A stretch of 64,000 bases of DNA from Bradyrhizobium japonicum USDA 6. Lineage in GTDB: Bacteria > Pseudomonadota > Alphaproteobacteria > Rhizobiales > Xanthobacteraceae. Location: contig NC_017249.1 of NCBI RefSeq assembly GCF_000284375.1, positions 1,590,001 to 1,654,000 on the forward strand, given 5' to 3'. Below, piece after piece: positions 1-7,920 of the stretch; within the stretch, counting starts at the first letter, position 1, and the number at the start of each line of letters is the position of its first letter. The notes under the pieces were generated by a model. It was not told the DNA's origin and did no database searches. It was given only the letters and a program-made list of their open reading frames with translations. Made by a program: the position numbers and the translations under genes.

Positions 1-217
1 CTTCGTGCGGTGCGTCTTCCATTCGTCGGCCGACAGCAGATCCTCGCCGCTTTCGATGGTGAGCGCGCCCTCGCGCACCTTCGTCATCAGCGCATTTTTC
101 TGCTGGTACAGTGATCAGTCGCAGGTCGTGATTTCAGGTGATTCCTGACACCAGGCTGAACGCCACCGCGCCGCAAGTGGCAGCCGCCTCGCGAGGCGGC
201 AAGCAGATGGATTGCAT
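1..217 (-). pseudogene. Decayed fragment of a GFA-family (glutathione-dependent formaldehyde-activating-like) gene
   Basis: No open frame spans this stretch, but its minus-strand translation still matches the zinc-binding GFA fold. One frame gives CGAVAFS (the family's CHCGAV start), and after a frame change another gives D-stop-SLYQQKNALMTKV followed by an SGEDLLSADEWKTHRTK segment. In intact members the block reads CDCSLCxxKNALM; here the second Cys codon is TGA and the third is TAC, so zinc ligands are lost. The gene runs off the left edge. The start near 217 is a guess. Identification rests on my memory of the family pattern, so confidence is moderate. Confidence 0.45.
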
Positions 218-410
218 GCAGAACAATGTTTGGTGATCGCAGGACCCACCACAGGGTTGTGATCATTCAGCCATGATCGGCCCTTAGCAGACGCAAGCGG
301 AGTTCATCCGCAGTTCATTCCAGGCTCCCTAGTTTTTCCCTCGTCGAGACCTTCGATCGCCAAGACCTTCCGCTGACAACACCAACCATCCCCTTCAGGA
401 GGAGACTCCC

Positions 411-998
411 ATGCCAGCATTGCTTCGTCCCGCCCTCACCGCGTTCGGCGTCGCGTGCCTTCTGTCCGCCGCATCGCTTGCCTCCTCCGGCGCCGCGTTC
501 GCGCAAGCCAAGCAGGCCGCGCCGGCTCCGCAGGCCGCGCCCGCGCAGGCACCTACCCTCAAGCAGATCGCGCTGACCGACAAGCAGCTCGACGGTGTGC
601 TCTCCGCGCAGAAGGACATGGATGCGATCACGGAAAAGCTGCCGGAGAACACCGCGCCCGACCAGAAGGTGATCGGCCAGCTCGACGGCGTCGCCAAGAA
701 GAACGGCTTTGCCGGCTACGACGATTACAACAACGTCGTCGACAACATCAGCCTCGTGCTCGGCGGCTTCGATCCCGCGACCAAGAAATATGTCGGCACC
801 GAAGCCGTCATCAAGGCGCAGATCGCGCAGGTCCAGGCCGACAAGAAGATGCCCGCCAAGGACAAGAAGGAGGCGCTCGACGAGCTCAACGAAGCGCTGA
901 AGACGCCGGCGCCGCAGGTCGAGAACAAGGCCAATATCGATCTGGTCGGCAAGTACTACGACAAGCTGGTTGCCGCGCTGGGTGACGATCAGAACTGA
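411..998 (+). CDS. Small periplasmic protein of unknown function
   Basis: This encodes 195 residues. The N-terminus is a clear Sec signal peptide (basic start, long Ala/Leu/Ser core, cleavage likely after AFA around residue 31), followed by an Ala/Pro/Gln-rich linker to about residue 50. The rest is a charged, probably all-helical domain rich in Lys, Asp and Ala with repeated LDEL/LDGV-type heptads. No catalytic motif is visible and I do not recognise a named family. A strong ribosome site (AGGAGG, seven bases before ATG) fixes the start. It is monocistronic, bounded on the right by a palindromic repeat and a strong hairpin. Confidence 0.8.
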   Translation: MPALLRPALTAFGVACLLSAASLASSGAAFAQAKQAAPAPQAAPAQAPTLKQIALTDKQLDGVLSAQKDMDAITEKLPENTAPDQKVIGQLDGVAKKNGFAGYDDYNNVVDNISLVLGGFDPATKKYVGTEAVIKAQIAQVQADKKMPAKDKKEALDELNEALKTPAPQVENKANIDLVGKYYDKLVAALGDDQN

Positions 999-1033
999 GC
1001 GCTATCGCGGCAAGCGCCCGCCACACCCACCGC

Positions 1034-1149
1034 TGTCATGCCCCGGCTTGACCGGGGCATCCAGTACGCCGCGGCCGATGTGGTGAGAGCGTGCTCTCCA
1101 ATATGGGCCTCTGGAATACTGAATCGCCCGGTCAAGCCGGGCGATGACA
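1034..1149. repeat. Palindromic intergenic repeat (copy 1)
   Basis: A large imperfect inverted repeat: the left end TGTCATGCCCCGGCTTGACC is mirrored by GGTCAAGCCGGGCGATGACA at the right end, with a variable middle. It belongs to the class of short dispersed palindromes common between genes in bradyrhizobia; ten more relatives lie between here and 26.8 kb. Confidence 0.7.
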
Positions 1150-1200
1150 GCTTCGGTGTGGTTCGGGCTCCCGCCTCACCACGCTCTTGATGCCGAAACA

Positions 1201-1230
1201 AAAAGCCCCGGAGACATCTCCGGGGCTTTT
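1201..1230. terminator. Bidirectional rho-independent terminator
   Basis: A perfect 14-bp stem (AAAAGCCCCGGAGA / TCTCCGGGGCTTTT) with a two-base loop; A-run and T-run flank it, so it can end transcripts from both sides. It lies between the small periplasmic gene (ends 998) and the TRAP receptor gene (ends 1258 on the minus strand). A closely related hairpin follows the second receptor gene. Confidence 0.9.
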
Positions 1231-1257
1231 GTCGTTTTCAGACGCCGTGAAGCGTCG

Positions 1258-2349
1258 TCACGTCCGCGTCCGCATCCGCATCATGAAGCTGTCATAGCTG
1301 AGCTCGGCGACCTGCATCCACGCCAGCGACTCGTTCCTGAACGCCGACAGGCTCGTGTACATCTTGTTGAAGTGCGGGTTGGTCTTGCTGAGATCGGCGT
1401 AGATCTCGTTGGCGGCGTTGTAGCAGGCCTCCAGCACTTCCTGCGGGAACGGCTTCAGGATCGCACCGGCCACCAGCAGACGCTTCAGCGCCGGCGGGTT
1501 GACGTAGTCGTACTTGCCGGTGACCCAGGTGAAGGTGTCGCGCGACGCCATCTCGATCACGGATTGATAGTGCTTCGGCAGCGCGTTCCATTTGTCGCGA
1601 TTTATGACGTTGTGGCCTTGGCCGGTGCCTTCCCACCAGCCCGGATAGTAATAGTATTTTGCGACCTTCACGAAGCCGAGCTTCTCGTCGTCATACGGCC
1701 CGACCCATTCGGCAGCGTCGATCGTGCCTTTCTCCAGCGCCGGGTAGATGTCGCCGCCTGCGATCTGCTGCGGCACGCCGCCGACCTTGGCGATGATTGT
1801 GCCGGCGAAGCCGCCGACGCGGAATTTCAATCCCTTGAAATCCTCCATCGACTTGATCTCCTTCCGGAACCAGCCGCCCATCTGGGCGCCGGTCGAACCG
1901 GTTGGAATGCCGAGCGCGTTGTATTCCTTCAGCAGGTCGTTCAGCATCTCGGTACCGCCGCCGAACAGCAGCCAGGAAATATGCGCCCGCGTGTTCAGTC
2001 CGAACGGCAGCGAGGTGCCGAACGTGAACGCGGGGTTCTTGCCCCAGTAGTAATAGAGCGCCGTGTTGCCCATCTCGACCGTGCCGTTCGAGACAGCGTC
2101 GAGCACCTGCAGTCCCGGGACGATCTCGCCGGACGCGAACGGCTGGATCTGGAATTTGTTGTCGGTGGCGTCAGCGACGCGCTTGCAGAAATATTCGCAG
2201 CCGCCGTAGAGCGTATCGAGCGCCTTGGGCCAGCTCGCGGCGAGCCGCCATCTCACTTCCGGCGAAGATTGCGCGATGGCCGGCGCAGCAACCGCTGTGC
2301 TTGCCGCCAGGCCAACGCCTGTCACTTTCAGGAATTCACGACGTTTCAT
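1258..2349 (-). CDS. TRAP transporter solute-binding protein, DctP/TakP-like (copy A)
   Basis: This 363-residue periplasmic receptor belongs to the DctP family of TRAP transporters, whose members bind organic acids and hand them to a DctQM permease. It begins with a twin-arginine signal (KRREFLKVTG, Ala-rich core, cleavage near AIAQS at residue 26). The body has family signatures such as WPKALDT, GGDIYPALEKGTIDAAEWVGP and YYYPGWWEG; the EWVGPYDD block resembles TakP-type 2-oxoacid receptors. GGAGGG lies six bases before the ATG. A near twin is encoded immediately upstream at 2695-3786. No permease gene is nearby, so either a distant DctQM serves it or it acts as an orphan receptor. The substrate is not determinable here. 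Confidence 0.9.
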   Translation of the reverse strand: MKRREFLKVTGVGLAASTAVAAPAIAQSSPEVRWRLAASWPKALDTLYGGCEYFCKRVADATDNKFQIQPFASGEIVPGLQVLDAVSNGTVEMGNTALYYYWGKNPAFTFGTSLPFGLNTRAHISWLLFGGGTEMLNDLLKEYNALGIPTGSTGAQMGGWFRKEIKSMEDFKGLKFRVGGFAGTIIAKVGGVPQQIAGGDIYPALEKGTIDAAEWVGPYDDEKLGFVKVAKYYYYPGWWEGTGQGHNVINRDKWNALPKHYQSVIEMASRDTFTWVTGKYDYVNPPALKRLLVAGAILKPFPQEVLEACYNAANEIYADLSKTNPHFNKMYTSLSAFRNESLAWMQVAELSYDSFMMRMRTRT

Positions 2350-2562
2350 GCGTATCCCTCCGTTGTGCCGATTGCTCGACTAAGGGAACGATCTTCGTGT
2401 CGTCTTTTGCTTCGCCGAGAACCGAACTTGTCTTGGGTGCAAACTTGTCTTGGGTGAAGGTGTGAGTGTGTCCGACGGCCCTTCAGGGCTCTTTGTGGAT
2501 CCCGTACGTTGCGGTTCCGTCCATCAGGATGACTGGTCGCTTCGCGATAATCAAGCGGCGTC
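2350..2562 (-). promoter_or_regulatory. Leader/promoter region of TRAP receptor A, homologous to that of B
   Basis: This stretch aligns by eye with 3787-3986 upstream of the second receptor gene. Shared blocks include GGGAACGATCTT near the gene, and CGTTGCGGTTCCGTC and GCGATAATCAAGC further upstream. Conservation of non-coding DNA after duplication suggests retained control signals. I could not assign a convincing sigma-70 box. Confidence 0.55.
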
Positions 2563-2630
2563 GGAACGCTCGCAGTTGCGAAGTCGATTGGGACAACCAG
2601 GCTTGGTCCGAAACAGGAACCAAAGCACGT

Positions 2631-2660
2631 AAAACCCCGGAGATGGCAGCATCTCCGGGG
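2631..2660 (-). terminator. Rho-independent terminator after TRAP receptor B
   Basis: Stem CCCCGGAGAT / ATCTCCGGGG with a six-base loop; read on the minus strand it is followed by a short T-run. It closely resembles the hairpin at 1201-1230, suggesting that terminator and gene were duplicated together. Confidence 0.8.
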
Positions 2661-2694
2661 GCTCCGTCTTTAGTCGTGTGAGCCGCTCAGCGCC

Positions 2695-3786
2695 TCACGT
2701 CTTGGTCCGCATCCGCGCCATGAAGCTGTCGTAGCTCAGCTCGGCCACCTGCGTCCAAGGCAACGAGTCATTCTTGAACGCCGTCATGCTCGCATGCATC
2801 TTGCCGAAATGTGGATTGGTCTTGGACAAGTCCGCATAGATCTCGTTGGCGGCGTTGTAGCAGGCCTCGAGCACCTCCTGCGGGAAGCCCTTGAGGATCG
2901 CACCGTTCACGATCAGCCGCTTCAGCGCCGGAGCATTCAGCGCATCGTACTTGCCGGTGATCCAGGTGAAAGTGTCGCGTGACGCCGCGTCGATCGCTGC
3001 CTGGTAGTGCTTGGGCAGCGCGTTCCACTTCTCGATGTTCATGATGTTGTGGCCCTGGCTCGTGCCTTCCCACCAGCCGGGATAGTAGTAGTACTTCGCG
3101 ACCTTGGCGAAGCCGAGCTTCTCGTCGTCATAGGGACCGACCCACTCGGCCGCGTCGATGGTGCCCTTCTCCAGCGCCGGATAGATGTCGCCGCCGGCGA
3201 GCTGCTGCGGTACGCAGCCGAGCTTGGCGAGGATCGTGCCGGCGAAGCCGCCGATGCGCATCTTCAGGCCCTTGAGGTCGTCGAGCGTCTTGATCTCCTT
3301 CCTGAACCAGCCGCCCATCTGCGCGCCGGTCGATCCGGTCGGGATGCCGTAGACGTTGTGCTCCTTCAGGAGATCATTGACGAGATCCTGTCCGCCGCCC
3401 CACAACAGCCAGGAAATCTGCTGGCGCGTGTTCAATCCGAACGGAAGGGCGGTTGCGAACGTGAATGCGGGGTTCTTGCCCCAATAGTAATAAAGCGCGG
3501 TATTGCCGATCTCGACCGTGCCGTTCGACACGGCGTCGAGCACCTGAAGGCCCGGGACGATCTCGCCCGCCGCAAAAGGCTGGATCTGGAACTTGTTGTC
3601 GGTAATGTCGGCGACCTGCTTGCAGAAATATTCGCAGCCGCCATAGAGCGTATCGAGGGCTTTCGGCCAGCTCGTGGCGTAGCGCCACCTGACCTCGGGC
3701 GACGACTGCGCGATCGCGGGCGCAGCCACTGCTGTGCTCGCGGCCAGGCCGACGCCTGTCACCTTCAGAAAATCACGACGTTTCAT
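2695..3786 (-). CDS. TRAP transporter solute-binding protein, DctP/TakP-like (copy B)
   Basis: A 363-residue twin of the 1258-2349 product, the same length and nearly collinear throughout. It keeps the twin-arginine signal (KRRDFLKVTG) and the GTIDAAEWVGP and WWEGTSQGHN segments. Differences cluster around the ligand cleft, for example LGCVPQQLAGG versus VGGVPQQIAGG, so ligand preference may have shifted. An ATG exists further upstream at 3951, but GGAAGGG six bases before 3786 and exact alignment with copy A's signal peptide favour 3786. The two genes have separate leaders and terminators, so they are probably separate transcripts. No dctQ or dctM is present. Confidence 0.9.
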   Translation of the reverse strand: MKRRDFLKVTGVGLAASTAVAAPAIAQSSPEVRWRYATSWPKALDTLYGGCEYFCKQVADITDNKFQIQPFAAGEIVPGLQVLDAVSNGTVEIGNTALYYYWGKNPAFTFATALPFGLNTRQQISWLLWGGGQDLVNDLLKEHNVYGIPTGSTGAQMGGWFRKEIKTLDDLKGLKMRIGGFAGTILAKLGCVPQQLAGGDIYPALEKGTIDAAEWVGPYDDEKLGFAKVAKYYYYPGWWEGTSQGHNIMNIEKWNALPKHYQAAIDAASRDTFTWITGKYDALNAPALKRLIVNGAILKGFPQEVLEACYNAANEIYADLSKTNPHFGKMHASMTAFKNDSLPWTQVAELSYDSFMARMRTKT

Positions 3787-3986
3787 GCGCATCCCTTCCA
3801 TTGCGTCGATGCATCGACCAGGGAACGATCTTGCTGTCGTCTTGTCTTCGTCGAGGATCGACGTTCTCTTGTTGAGATTTGTTTGAGCGTTTCCGAATGG
3901 CCCTGATAGGCTCTTGTTGCTGGAAGCCGAGCGTTGCGGTTCCGTCAGCAAGGATGACCGTTCGTCCTGCGATAATCAAGCCTCAT
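3787..3986 (-). promoter_or_regulatory. Leader/promoter region of TRAP receptor B
   Basis: Non-coding 200 bp homologous to 2350-2562. The conserved core CGTTGCGGTTCCGTC followed by AAGGATGAC and GCGATAATCAAGC is the best candidate for a common control element of the two receptors. Confidence 0.5.
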
Positions 3987-4086
3987 GCCCTCATCGCAGC
4001 CGCGAATGCTGGCCTGACGCAAGTCGGGACGGCCTGCGCCCTGCTACTTCTTGAGGCAAAGAACAAGCAGCAAGGGAGGCTCGCGC

Positions 4087-5172
4087 ATGACGGGCAAGAA
4101 GGTCGCGGTCGCCGGGGCGACCGGCCTCGTCGGTAATGCGGTGTTGCGACACTTCGGCACAGCCGAGCCTTGCGAGGTCGTCGCGCTGTCCCGCCGCAAG
4201 CCGCGCAACCTCTACGGCGCCCGGCACGTACCCGTCGACCTCACCAGCGAAGCGGATTGCCGCCGAGCCGCGGCCGAGCTCAACGGCGCCACGCACCTGA
4301 TCTACGCCGCGCTCTACGAGGCGCCGCAGCTCGTCGACGGTTGGCGCGATCCGCAGCAGATCAGGACCAACGATCTGATGCTGCGCAATCTGATGGGCGC
4401 GCTCGAGCCGGTCGCGCCTGAACTCAGGCATGTCGCCCTGTTGCAGGGCACCAAGGCTTACGGCGTCCATGTTCGACCTTTGACCGTGCCGGCGCGCGAA
4501 GGCCGCTCCGAGATGTATGAGCAGCCCAATTTCTATTGGGCGCAGGAAAATTTCCTGCGCGAGCTCCAGAAGGGCAAAGCCTGGCACTGGAGCATTTTGC
4601 GCCCGGTCCTGATCGTCGGCCTCGCCATGGGGGGCGCCATGGATCTGATCCCACCGCTCGGCGTCTATGCCGCGATGCTGCGCGAGCAGGGCAGGCCGCT
4701 CGACTTTCCCGGTGGCGCCGCGCGGGTGGCGCAGGCCGTCGACGTCGATCTCCTCGCGCGCGCGATCGCCTGGTCGGGCGAGGCCAAGGCGGCACAGAAC
4801 GAAGCCTTCAACGTCACCAATGGCGATGTCTTCACCTGGGAAAACATCTGGCCCGCGGTGGCCGACGCGCTGGAGATGAAGCCCGGCAAGCCGGTCCCGC
4901 TATCGCTGGCCAAGGAGTTTCCAAATTGGGTCTCTTCTTGGGACGCGTTGCGACGCAAGCATGACCTCGTGTCGCCGGACCTCGCCGACTTCGTCGGCCT
5001 GTCGTTCCAGTACGCCGACTACAGCATGCGCTATGGCCAGACCGAGTCCGGTCCGCCCTCGATCGTCTCGACGGTCAAGATCAACCGCGCAGGGTTCACC
5101 GAGATGATGGACACGGAGGACATGTTCCGGAAGTGGTTCAAGCAAGCCAAAGAGAGCCGGCTGCTTCCATAG
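4087..5172 (+). CDS. PRISE-like short-chain reductase (progesterone 5-beta-reductase/iridoid synthase fold)
   Basis: This 361-residue NAD(P)-dependent reductase of the extended SDR superfamily opens with the dinucleotide motif AGATGLVGNAV (residues 8-18). It matches the PRISE group, which reduces activated C=C bonds of enones, rather than classical SDRs. The group's catalytic Lys appears as GTKAYG (K123) and its Tyr as NFYWAQE (Y150). An upstream in-frame ATG at 4051 is rejected because GGGAGG sits well placed before 4087. It stands alone, downstream of divergent TRAP receptors and before a hairpin. Bacterial relatives are often annotated only as NAD-dependent epimerases; the natural substrate is unknown. 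Confidence 0.85.
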   Translation: MTGKKVAVAGATGLVGNAVLRHFGTAEPCEVVALSRRKPRNLYGARHVPVDLTSEADCRRAAAELNGATHLIYAALYEAPQLVDGWRDPQQIRTNDLMLRNLMGALEPVAPELRHVALLQGTKAYGVHVRPLTVPAREGRSEMYEQPNFYWAQENFLRELQKGKAWHWSILRPVLIVGLAMGGAMDLIPPLGVYAAMLREQGRPLDFPGGAARVAQAVDVDLLARAIAWSGEAKAAQNEAFNVTNGDVFTWENIWPAVADALEMKPGKPVPLSLAKEFPNWVSSWDALRRKHDLVSPDLADFVGLSFQYADYSMRYGQTESGPPSIVSTVKINRAGFTEMMDTEDMFRKWFKQAKESRLLP

Positions 5173-5309
5173 AGATCGCTCCTACGAAGGCAGCGCGCTT
5201 CCTCTCCCGCTTGCAGGGCCGGAGGTCGGGGCCGTTCCCACATCCAGTCGTGCACCCACCGCGTGACCTGGATGCTGATTTCGGCGAGAGCCACAAGCCG
5301 GCACGAAAC

Positions 5310-5332
5310 AGGCGGCCCCTTTGGGGCCGCCT
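5310..5332. terminator. Convergent-gene terminator hairpin
   Basis: Ten-bp perfect stem AGGCGGCCCC / GGGGCCGCCT with a TTT loop, between the ends of two convergent genes (5172 and 5360). T-runs are weak on both sides. Confidence 0.7.
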
Positions 5333-5359
5333 GAGCTGTTTAACGTCAGAGCAGATGAC

Positions 5360-5740
5360 CTACTGGCAGAGATGCAGGAGGCCGTCGCTACCCTTGAAAT
5401 AGGTGCCGGGCCGGCAGACGATGCCGTTGCGGGCAGCATACGTACTCCAGCTGCCTTGCCAGCCCATCTCGCCGTACGACATGCCGCCGGGCGACATGGC
5501 GTAGGAATTGCCCCAGCTGCCGACAGTCGCGCTCGGCGCCACCGGCTGGCGATATGCCGTTCGCCGAGTTGATGGCCGATATCGATAGTCGGGGGTGGTC
5601 CCCGTTCCAAGACCCGTGCAGCTGGCGAATTCAGCTTGACATGCGTCCGGATTGGAATTGTACCACTGCGCCTGTGCAGCAGAGCTGGACAGGGCAGATG
5701 CCACAACAACGATCGCACCAACAATTTTCAGATTTATCAT
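5360..5740 (-). CDS. Small secreted protein of unknown function
   Basis: This encodes 126 residues. A Sec signal peptide (MINLKIVGAIVVVASA, cleavage near AQAQ at residue 25) precedes a mature part with four Cys, Tyr/Arg-rich and Gly/Ser-rich segments, and a C-terminal RPGTYFKGSDGLLHLCQ. The paired cysteines (DACQAEFASC and the late VC...LC) suggest disulfides. AAGGAG lies six bases before the ATG. I do not recognise a named family; such tiny cysteine-bearing exported proteins are common in bradyrhizobia. Confidence 0.7.
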   Translation of the reverse strand: MINLKIVGAIVVVASALSSSAAQAQWYNSNPDACQAEFASCTGLGTGTTPDYRYRPSTRRTAYRQPVAPSATVGSWGNSYAMSPGGMSYGEMGWQGSWSTYAARNGIVCRPGTYFKGSDGLLHLCQ

Positions 5741-6162
5741 GGATTGCTCCTTACGGTTGGACCGTGGTGCAAGATGCCACGTGTGTCAGTATCCGGGTTT
5801 TTTTGCGCGCAAAGCATCAAATCGACGTGACCCGTTGGGCGAGCACGAACAGAACGAGCATCCCGGTGTCATCCTTCGCGACCACTATCCTGACACTGCT
5901 CGGCCTGACCATTGGCTTCTCGGGGTTATCAATCGCTATGACCAGCGCAAGAATTTCGAGGAGGCCGAAGCCAACGCCATCGTGCGCGAATAGGACGCAA
6001 CCTGCTGCGATCATAAGTCCGCACATGGGCGGACATAGTGCGGACTGCGACCGATGCCGGCTTCTGATCGCGACGCCGAACTCATGGTTCAACGTTCACC
6101 GCTTTGGCATAGCTACACTTCATCTATAATTCTCTTCCGTGGATCAGCTACAGGAGGCAAGA
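5741..6162. other. Intergenic region, mostly unexplained
   Basis: About 420 bp between two divergent small secreted-protein genes, probably holding both promoters. A minus-strand frame at 5817-6092 (91 codons, two hydrophobic stretches) is the only candidate gene, but it has no convincing ribosome site. At 6018-6045 the arms TCCGCAC and GTGCGGA form a small inverted repeat that could be an operator. Nothing else is supported. Confidence 0.4.
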
Positions 6163-6447
6163 ATGAAGCGATCAATTGCCTTGTCAGCGTCGCTAATTAT
6201 TGGCTTCTCAGTTGGAAGCAATGCAGGCGCGAGTGCTGCAACTTACTGCCAACGCGTTGGCTATCCCGCCAATTGTGTCGTTCGGACCGGCGTCATGGTC
6301 GCGCCAACCCGTGATGTTCGCGGAATGCCACCATCAATTGATGCGGGCCCGAGCGGCGTTATAAGGCAGGACCTGTTCGCAAGGAATAATCCGAACAATT
6401 TGCGATCGGATTGGCCCAGTCCACCCGCCCAACCGGGGCAGTTCTAG
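6163..6447 (+). CDS. Small secreted protein with YCxRVGYPxxC motif
   Basis: This encodes 94 residues. A signal peptide (MKRSIALSASLIIGFSVG, cleavage near ASAA at residue 26) is followed by a compact cysteine motif, TYCQRVGYPANCVVRTGV, and a Pro-rich tail ending in PAQPGQF. GGAGG five bases before the ATG at 6163 decides the start over an earlier in-frame ATG at 6139. The mature part is only about 65 residues, so it is more likely a structural or binding peptide than an enzyme. It ends three bases before the convergent oxidoreductase gene. Function unknown. Confidence 0.7.
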   Translation: MKRSIALSASLIIGFSVGSNAGASAATYCQRVGYPANCVVRTGVMVAPTRDVRGMPPSIDAGPSGVIRQDLFARNNPNNLRSDWPSPPAQPGQF

Positions 6448-6450
6448 ACG

Positions 6451-7758
6451 TTATTTCGCGAACGCCGTCTCCATCGCCTTTCTTGTCCCGATCGTGTCGT
6501 TGTTGGCGTCGAATTCGACATCGTTCCAGCGCACGATCTCGCCATGGGCGACGTCGTGCTTCAGCTTCAGGCGATGTGCGAGACCGATCGGCAGGGCGCC
6601 TGCCTTCAGGCTCGCGGCCGCCGGCACCAGCTTGCCCCACACGGTGTAGCCGCCTTCGCCGTCCAGCATCTCTCCGGCGCGCAAGTTCCGCTTGGCCACG
6701 GCGGCGACGTCGCCGCGGAAGCCGTAGGGTTGGCCGGTCGGCTCGCCTCGCAGCGCCGCCGACAGGATCGAGATGTTCAGCTCGAGCCCGATCAGATGGT
6801 ACGGCTTGTACATCGCCGCGAAGCGTCCGCTGCCGTCGGTCTTCAGGCCGTATTGCCTGAAGCAATCGGCGGCATAATCGTTCGGCGCCTCCAGCACGAC
6901 ATAGACGCCCCAGCGCAGATCGCGAAACACCGGCCGGCCGTCGCGCTCGAGTGACGACACCACCTCCACTACGCCCGACCGCTCCAGCACGCCGCCCTTG
7001 TCGCTGGGGCGCATGACATGCGGCAAGTCGTCGACGCCACAGGGTGGAAACAGCAAGCCGCTCGCGGGCACGTCGAGCCCGCAGGCATTGGCGATGGCGG
7101 CCATCTCGATCGCCGATTTGGTGCCGTCGAGGAAGGAGTTGAACATCTGCGGGTTCATGCCGGCCGACTGCGCTTCGCCCGCGGTGAGACCATAGTGCTG
7201 CCAGACGCCGTCAGGCGTCACGTCGTGATAGGCCGGCAGATACTTTGTCCCTTTGCCGGCTGCGACCACGCGAAAACCGGTGGCGCGTGCCCAGTCGACC
7301 ATCTCGGCTGTCAGCGCCGGTTGGTCGCCATAGGCGAGCGAATAGACCACGCCCGCCTTGCGCGCTTCCTCGGCGAGCAGCGGGCCCGCCAGCACGTCGG
7401 CCTCGACATTGACCATCACGATATGCTTGCCCGCCGCGATCGCCGCGCGCGCGTGCCTGATGCCGACGGCGGGATTGCCGGTCGCTTCAACGACGACATC
7501 CATCGCGCCGCCGGCAATGGCGCGCGCGCCATCATCGGTGAAGACGGTGGCCGCGATCCGCTCGGCGCTCCAGCCCACGGTGCGGCACGCCTCACGGGCA
7601 CGGTCGCGATCGATATCGACGATGATGGGCACCTCCAGCCCCGGCGTGTGCGGCACCTGCGCCAGAAACATCGAGCCGAACTTGCCGGCGCCGATCAGCG
7701 CGACACGGACAGGCTTGCCGGCGGACGCGCGAGCCTGGAGGAGGCGGAAGAGGTTCAT
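6451..7758 (-). CDS. NAD(P)-binding oxidoreductase with C-terminal SAF domain
   Basis: A 435-residue cytoplasmic protein. The N-terminal half is a homoserine-dehydrogenase/Gfo-Idh-MocA-like Rossmann domain: VALIGAGKFGSMF at residues 18-30, then VVVEATGNP and a KHIVMVNVEAD strand. The C-terminal part (about 350-415, RGDVAAVAKRNLRAGEMLDGEGGYTVWGK) is a SAF domain of the type found in sugar-acid dehydratases and antifreeze-like proteins. Such proteins are often miscalled FlgA-like. The combination suggests oxidation of a polyhydroxy or branched acid, but no substrate can be assigned. It is followed on the same strand, across a repeat, by a dioxygenase and a GntR regulator, a possible functional group. 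Confidence 0.8.
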   Translation of the reverse strand: MNLFRLLQARASAGKPVRVALIGAGKFGSMFLAQVPHTPGLEVPIIVDIDRDRAREACRTVGWSAERIAATVFTDDGARAIAGGAMDVVVEATGNPAVGIRHARAAIAAGKHIVMVNVEADVLAGPLLAEEARKAGVVYSLAYGDQPALTAEMVDWARATGFRVVAAGKGTKYLPAYHDVTPDGVWQHYGLTAGEAQSAGMNPQMFNSFLDGTKSAIEMAAIANACGLDVPASGLLFPPCGVDDLPHVMRPSDKGGVLERSGVVEVVSSLERDGRPVFRDLRWGVYVVLEAPNDYAADCFRQYGLKTDGSGRFAAMYKPYHLIGLELNISILSAALRGEPTGQPYGFRGDVAAVAKRNLRAGEMLDGEGGYTVWGKLVPAAASLKAGALPIGLAHRLKLKHDVAHGEIVRWNDVEFDANNDTIGTRKAMETAFAK

Positions 7759-7783
7759 GGGGGATGTATCCTGAGCAATGATC

Positions 7784-7915
7784 GTGTCCCGGACGCGGTG
7801 CAGCGTGAAACGCTGCTCCGCAGAGCCGGGACCCAGAGAGAAACTATCCGTGTGGCATGGGCCCCGGCTCAGCAGCGCATCACTGACGTGCTGCGCTGCG
7901 ACCGGGGCACGAGAC
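7784..7915. repeat. Palindromic intergenic repeat (copy 2)
   Basis: Imperfect inverted repeat with ends GTGTCCCGGACGCGGTGCAG and a mirrored CGACCGGGGCACGAGA, with an inner arm pair CAGAGCCGGGACCC / GGGCCCCGGCTC. Same subclass as the copies at 15007 and 25273. Confidence 0.7.
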
Positions 7916-7920
7916 CTGTC

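Noticed and set aside
1144..2457. Long plus-strand frame of 437 codons over the TRAP receptor gene
   Set aside because: It is antisense to a well-recognised receptor, is Arg/His-rich and matches no family; GC-rich DNA produces such shadows. The same applies to the long plus-strand frames over 7018-8805, 16824-18155 and 55705-57138.
5817..6092. Minus-strand frame of 91 codons with hydrophobic parts
   Set aside because: No ribosome site at either possible ATG, no family resemblance, and it covers the likely promoter region of two divergent genes.
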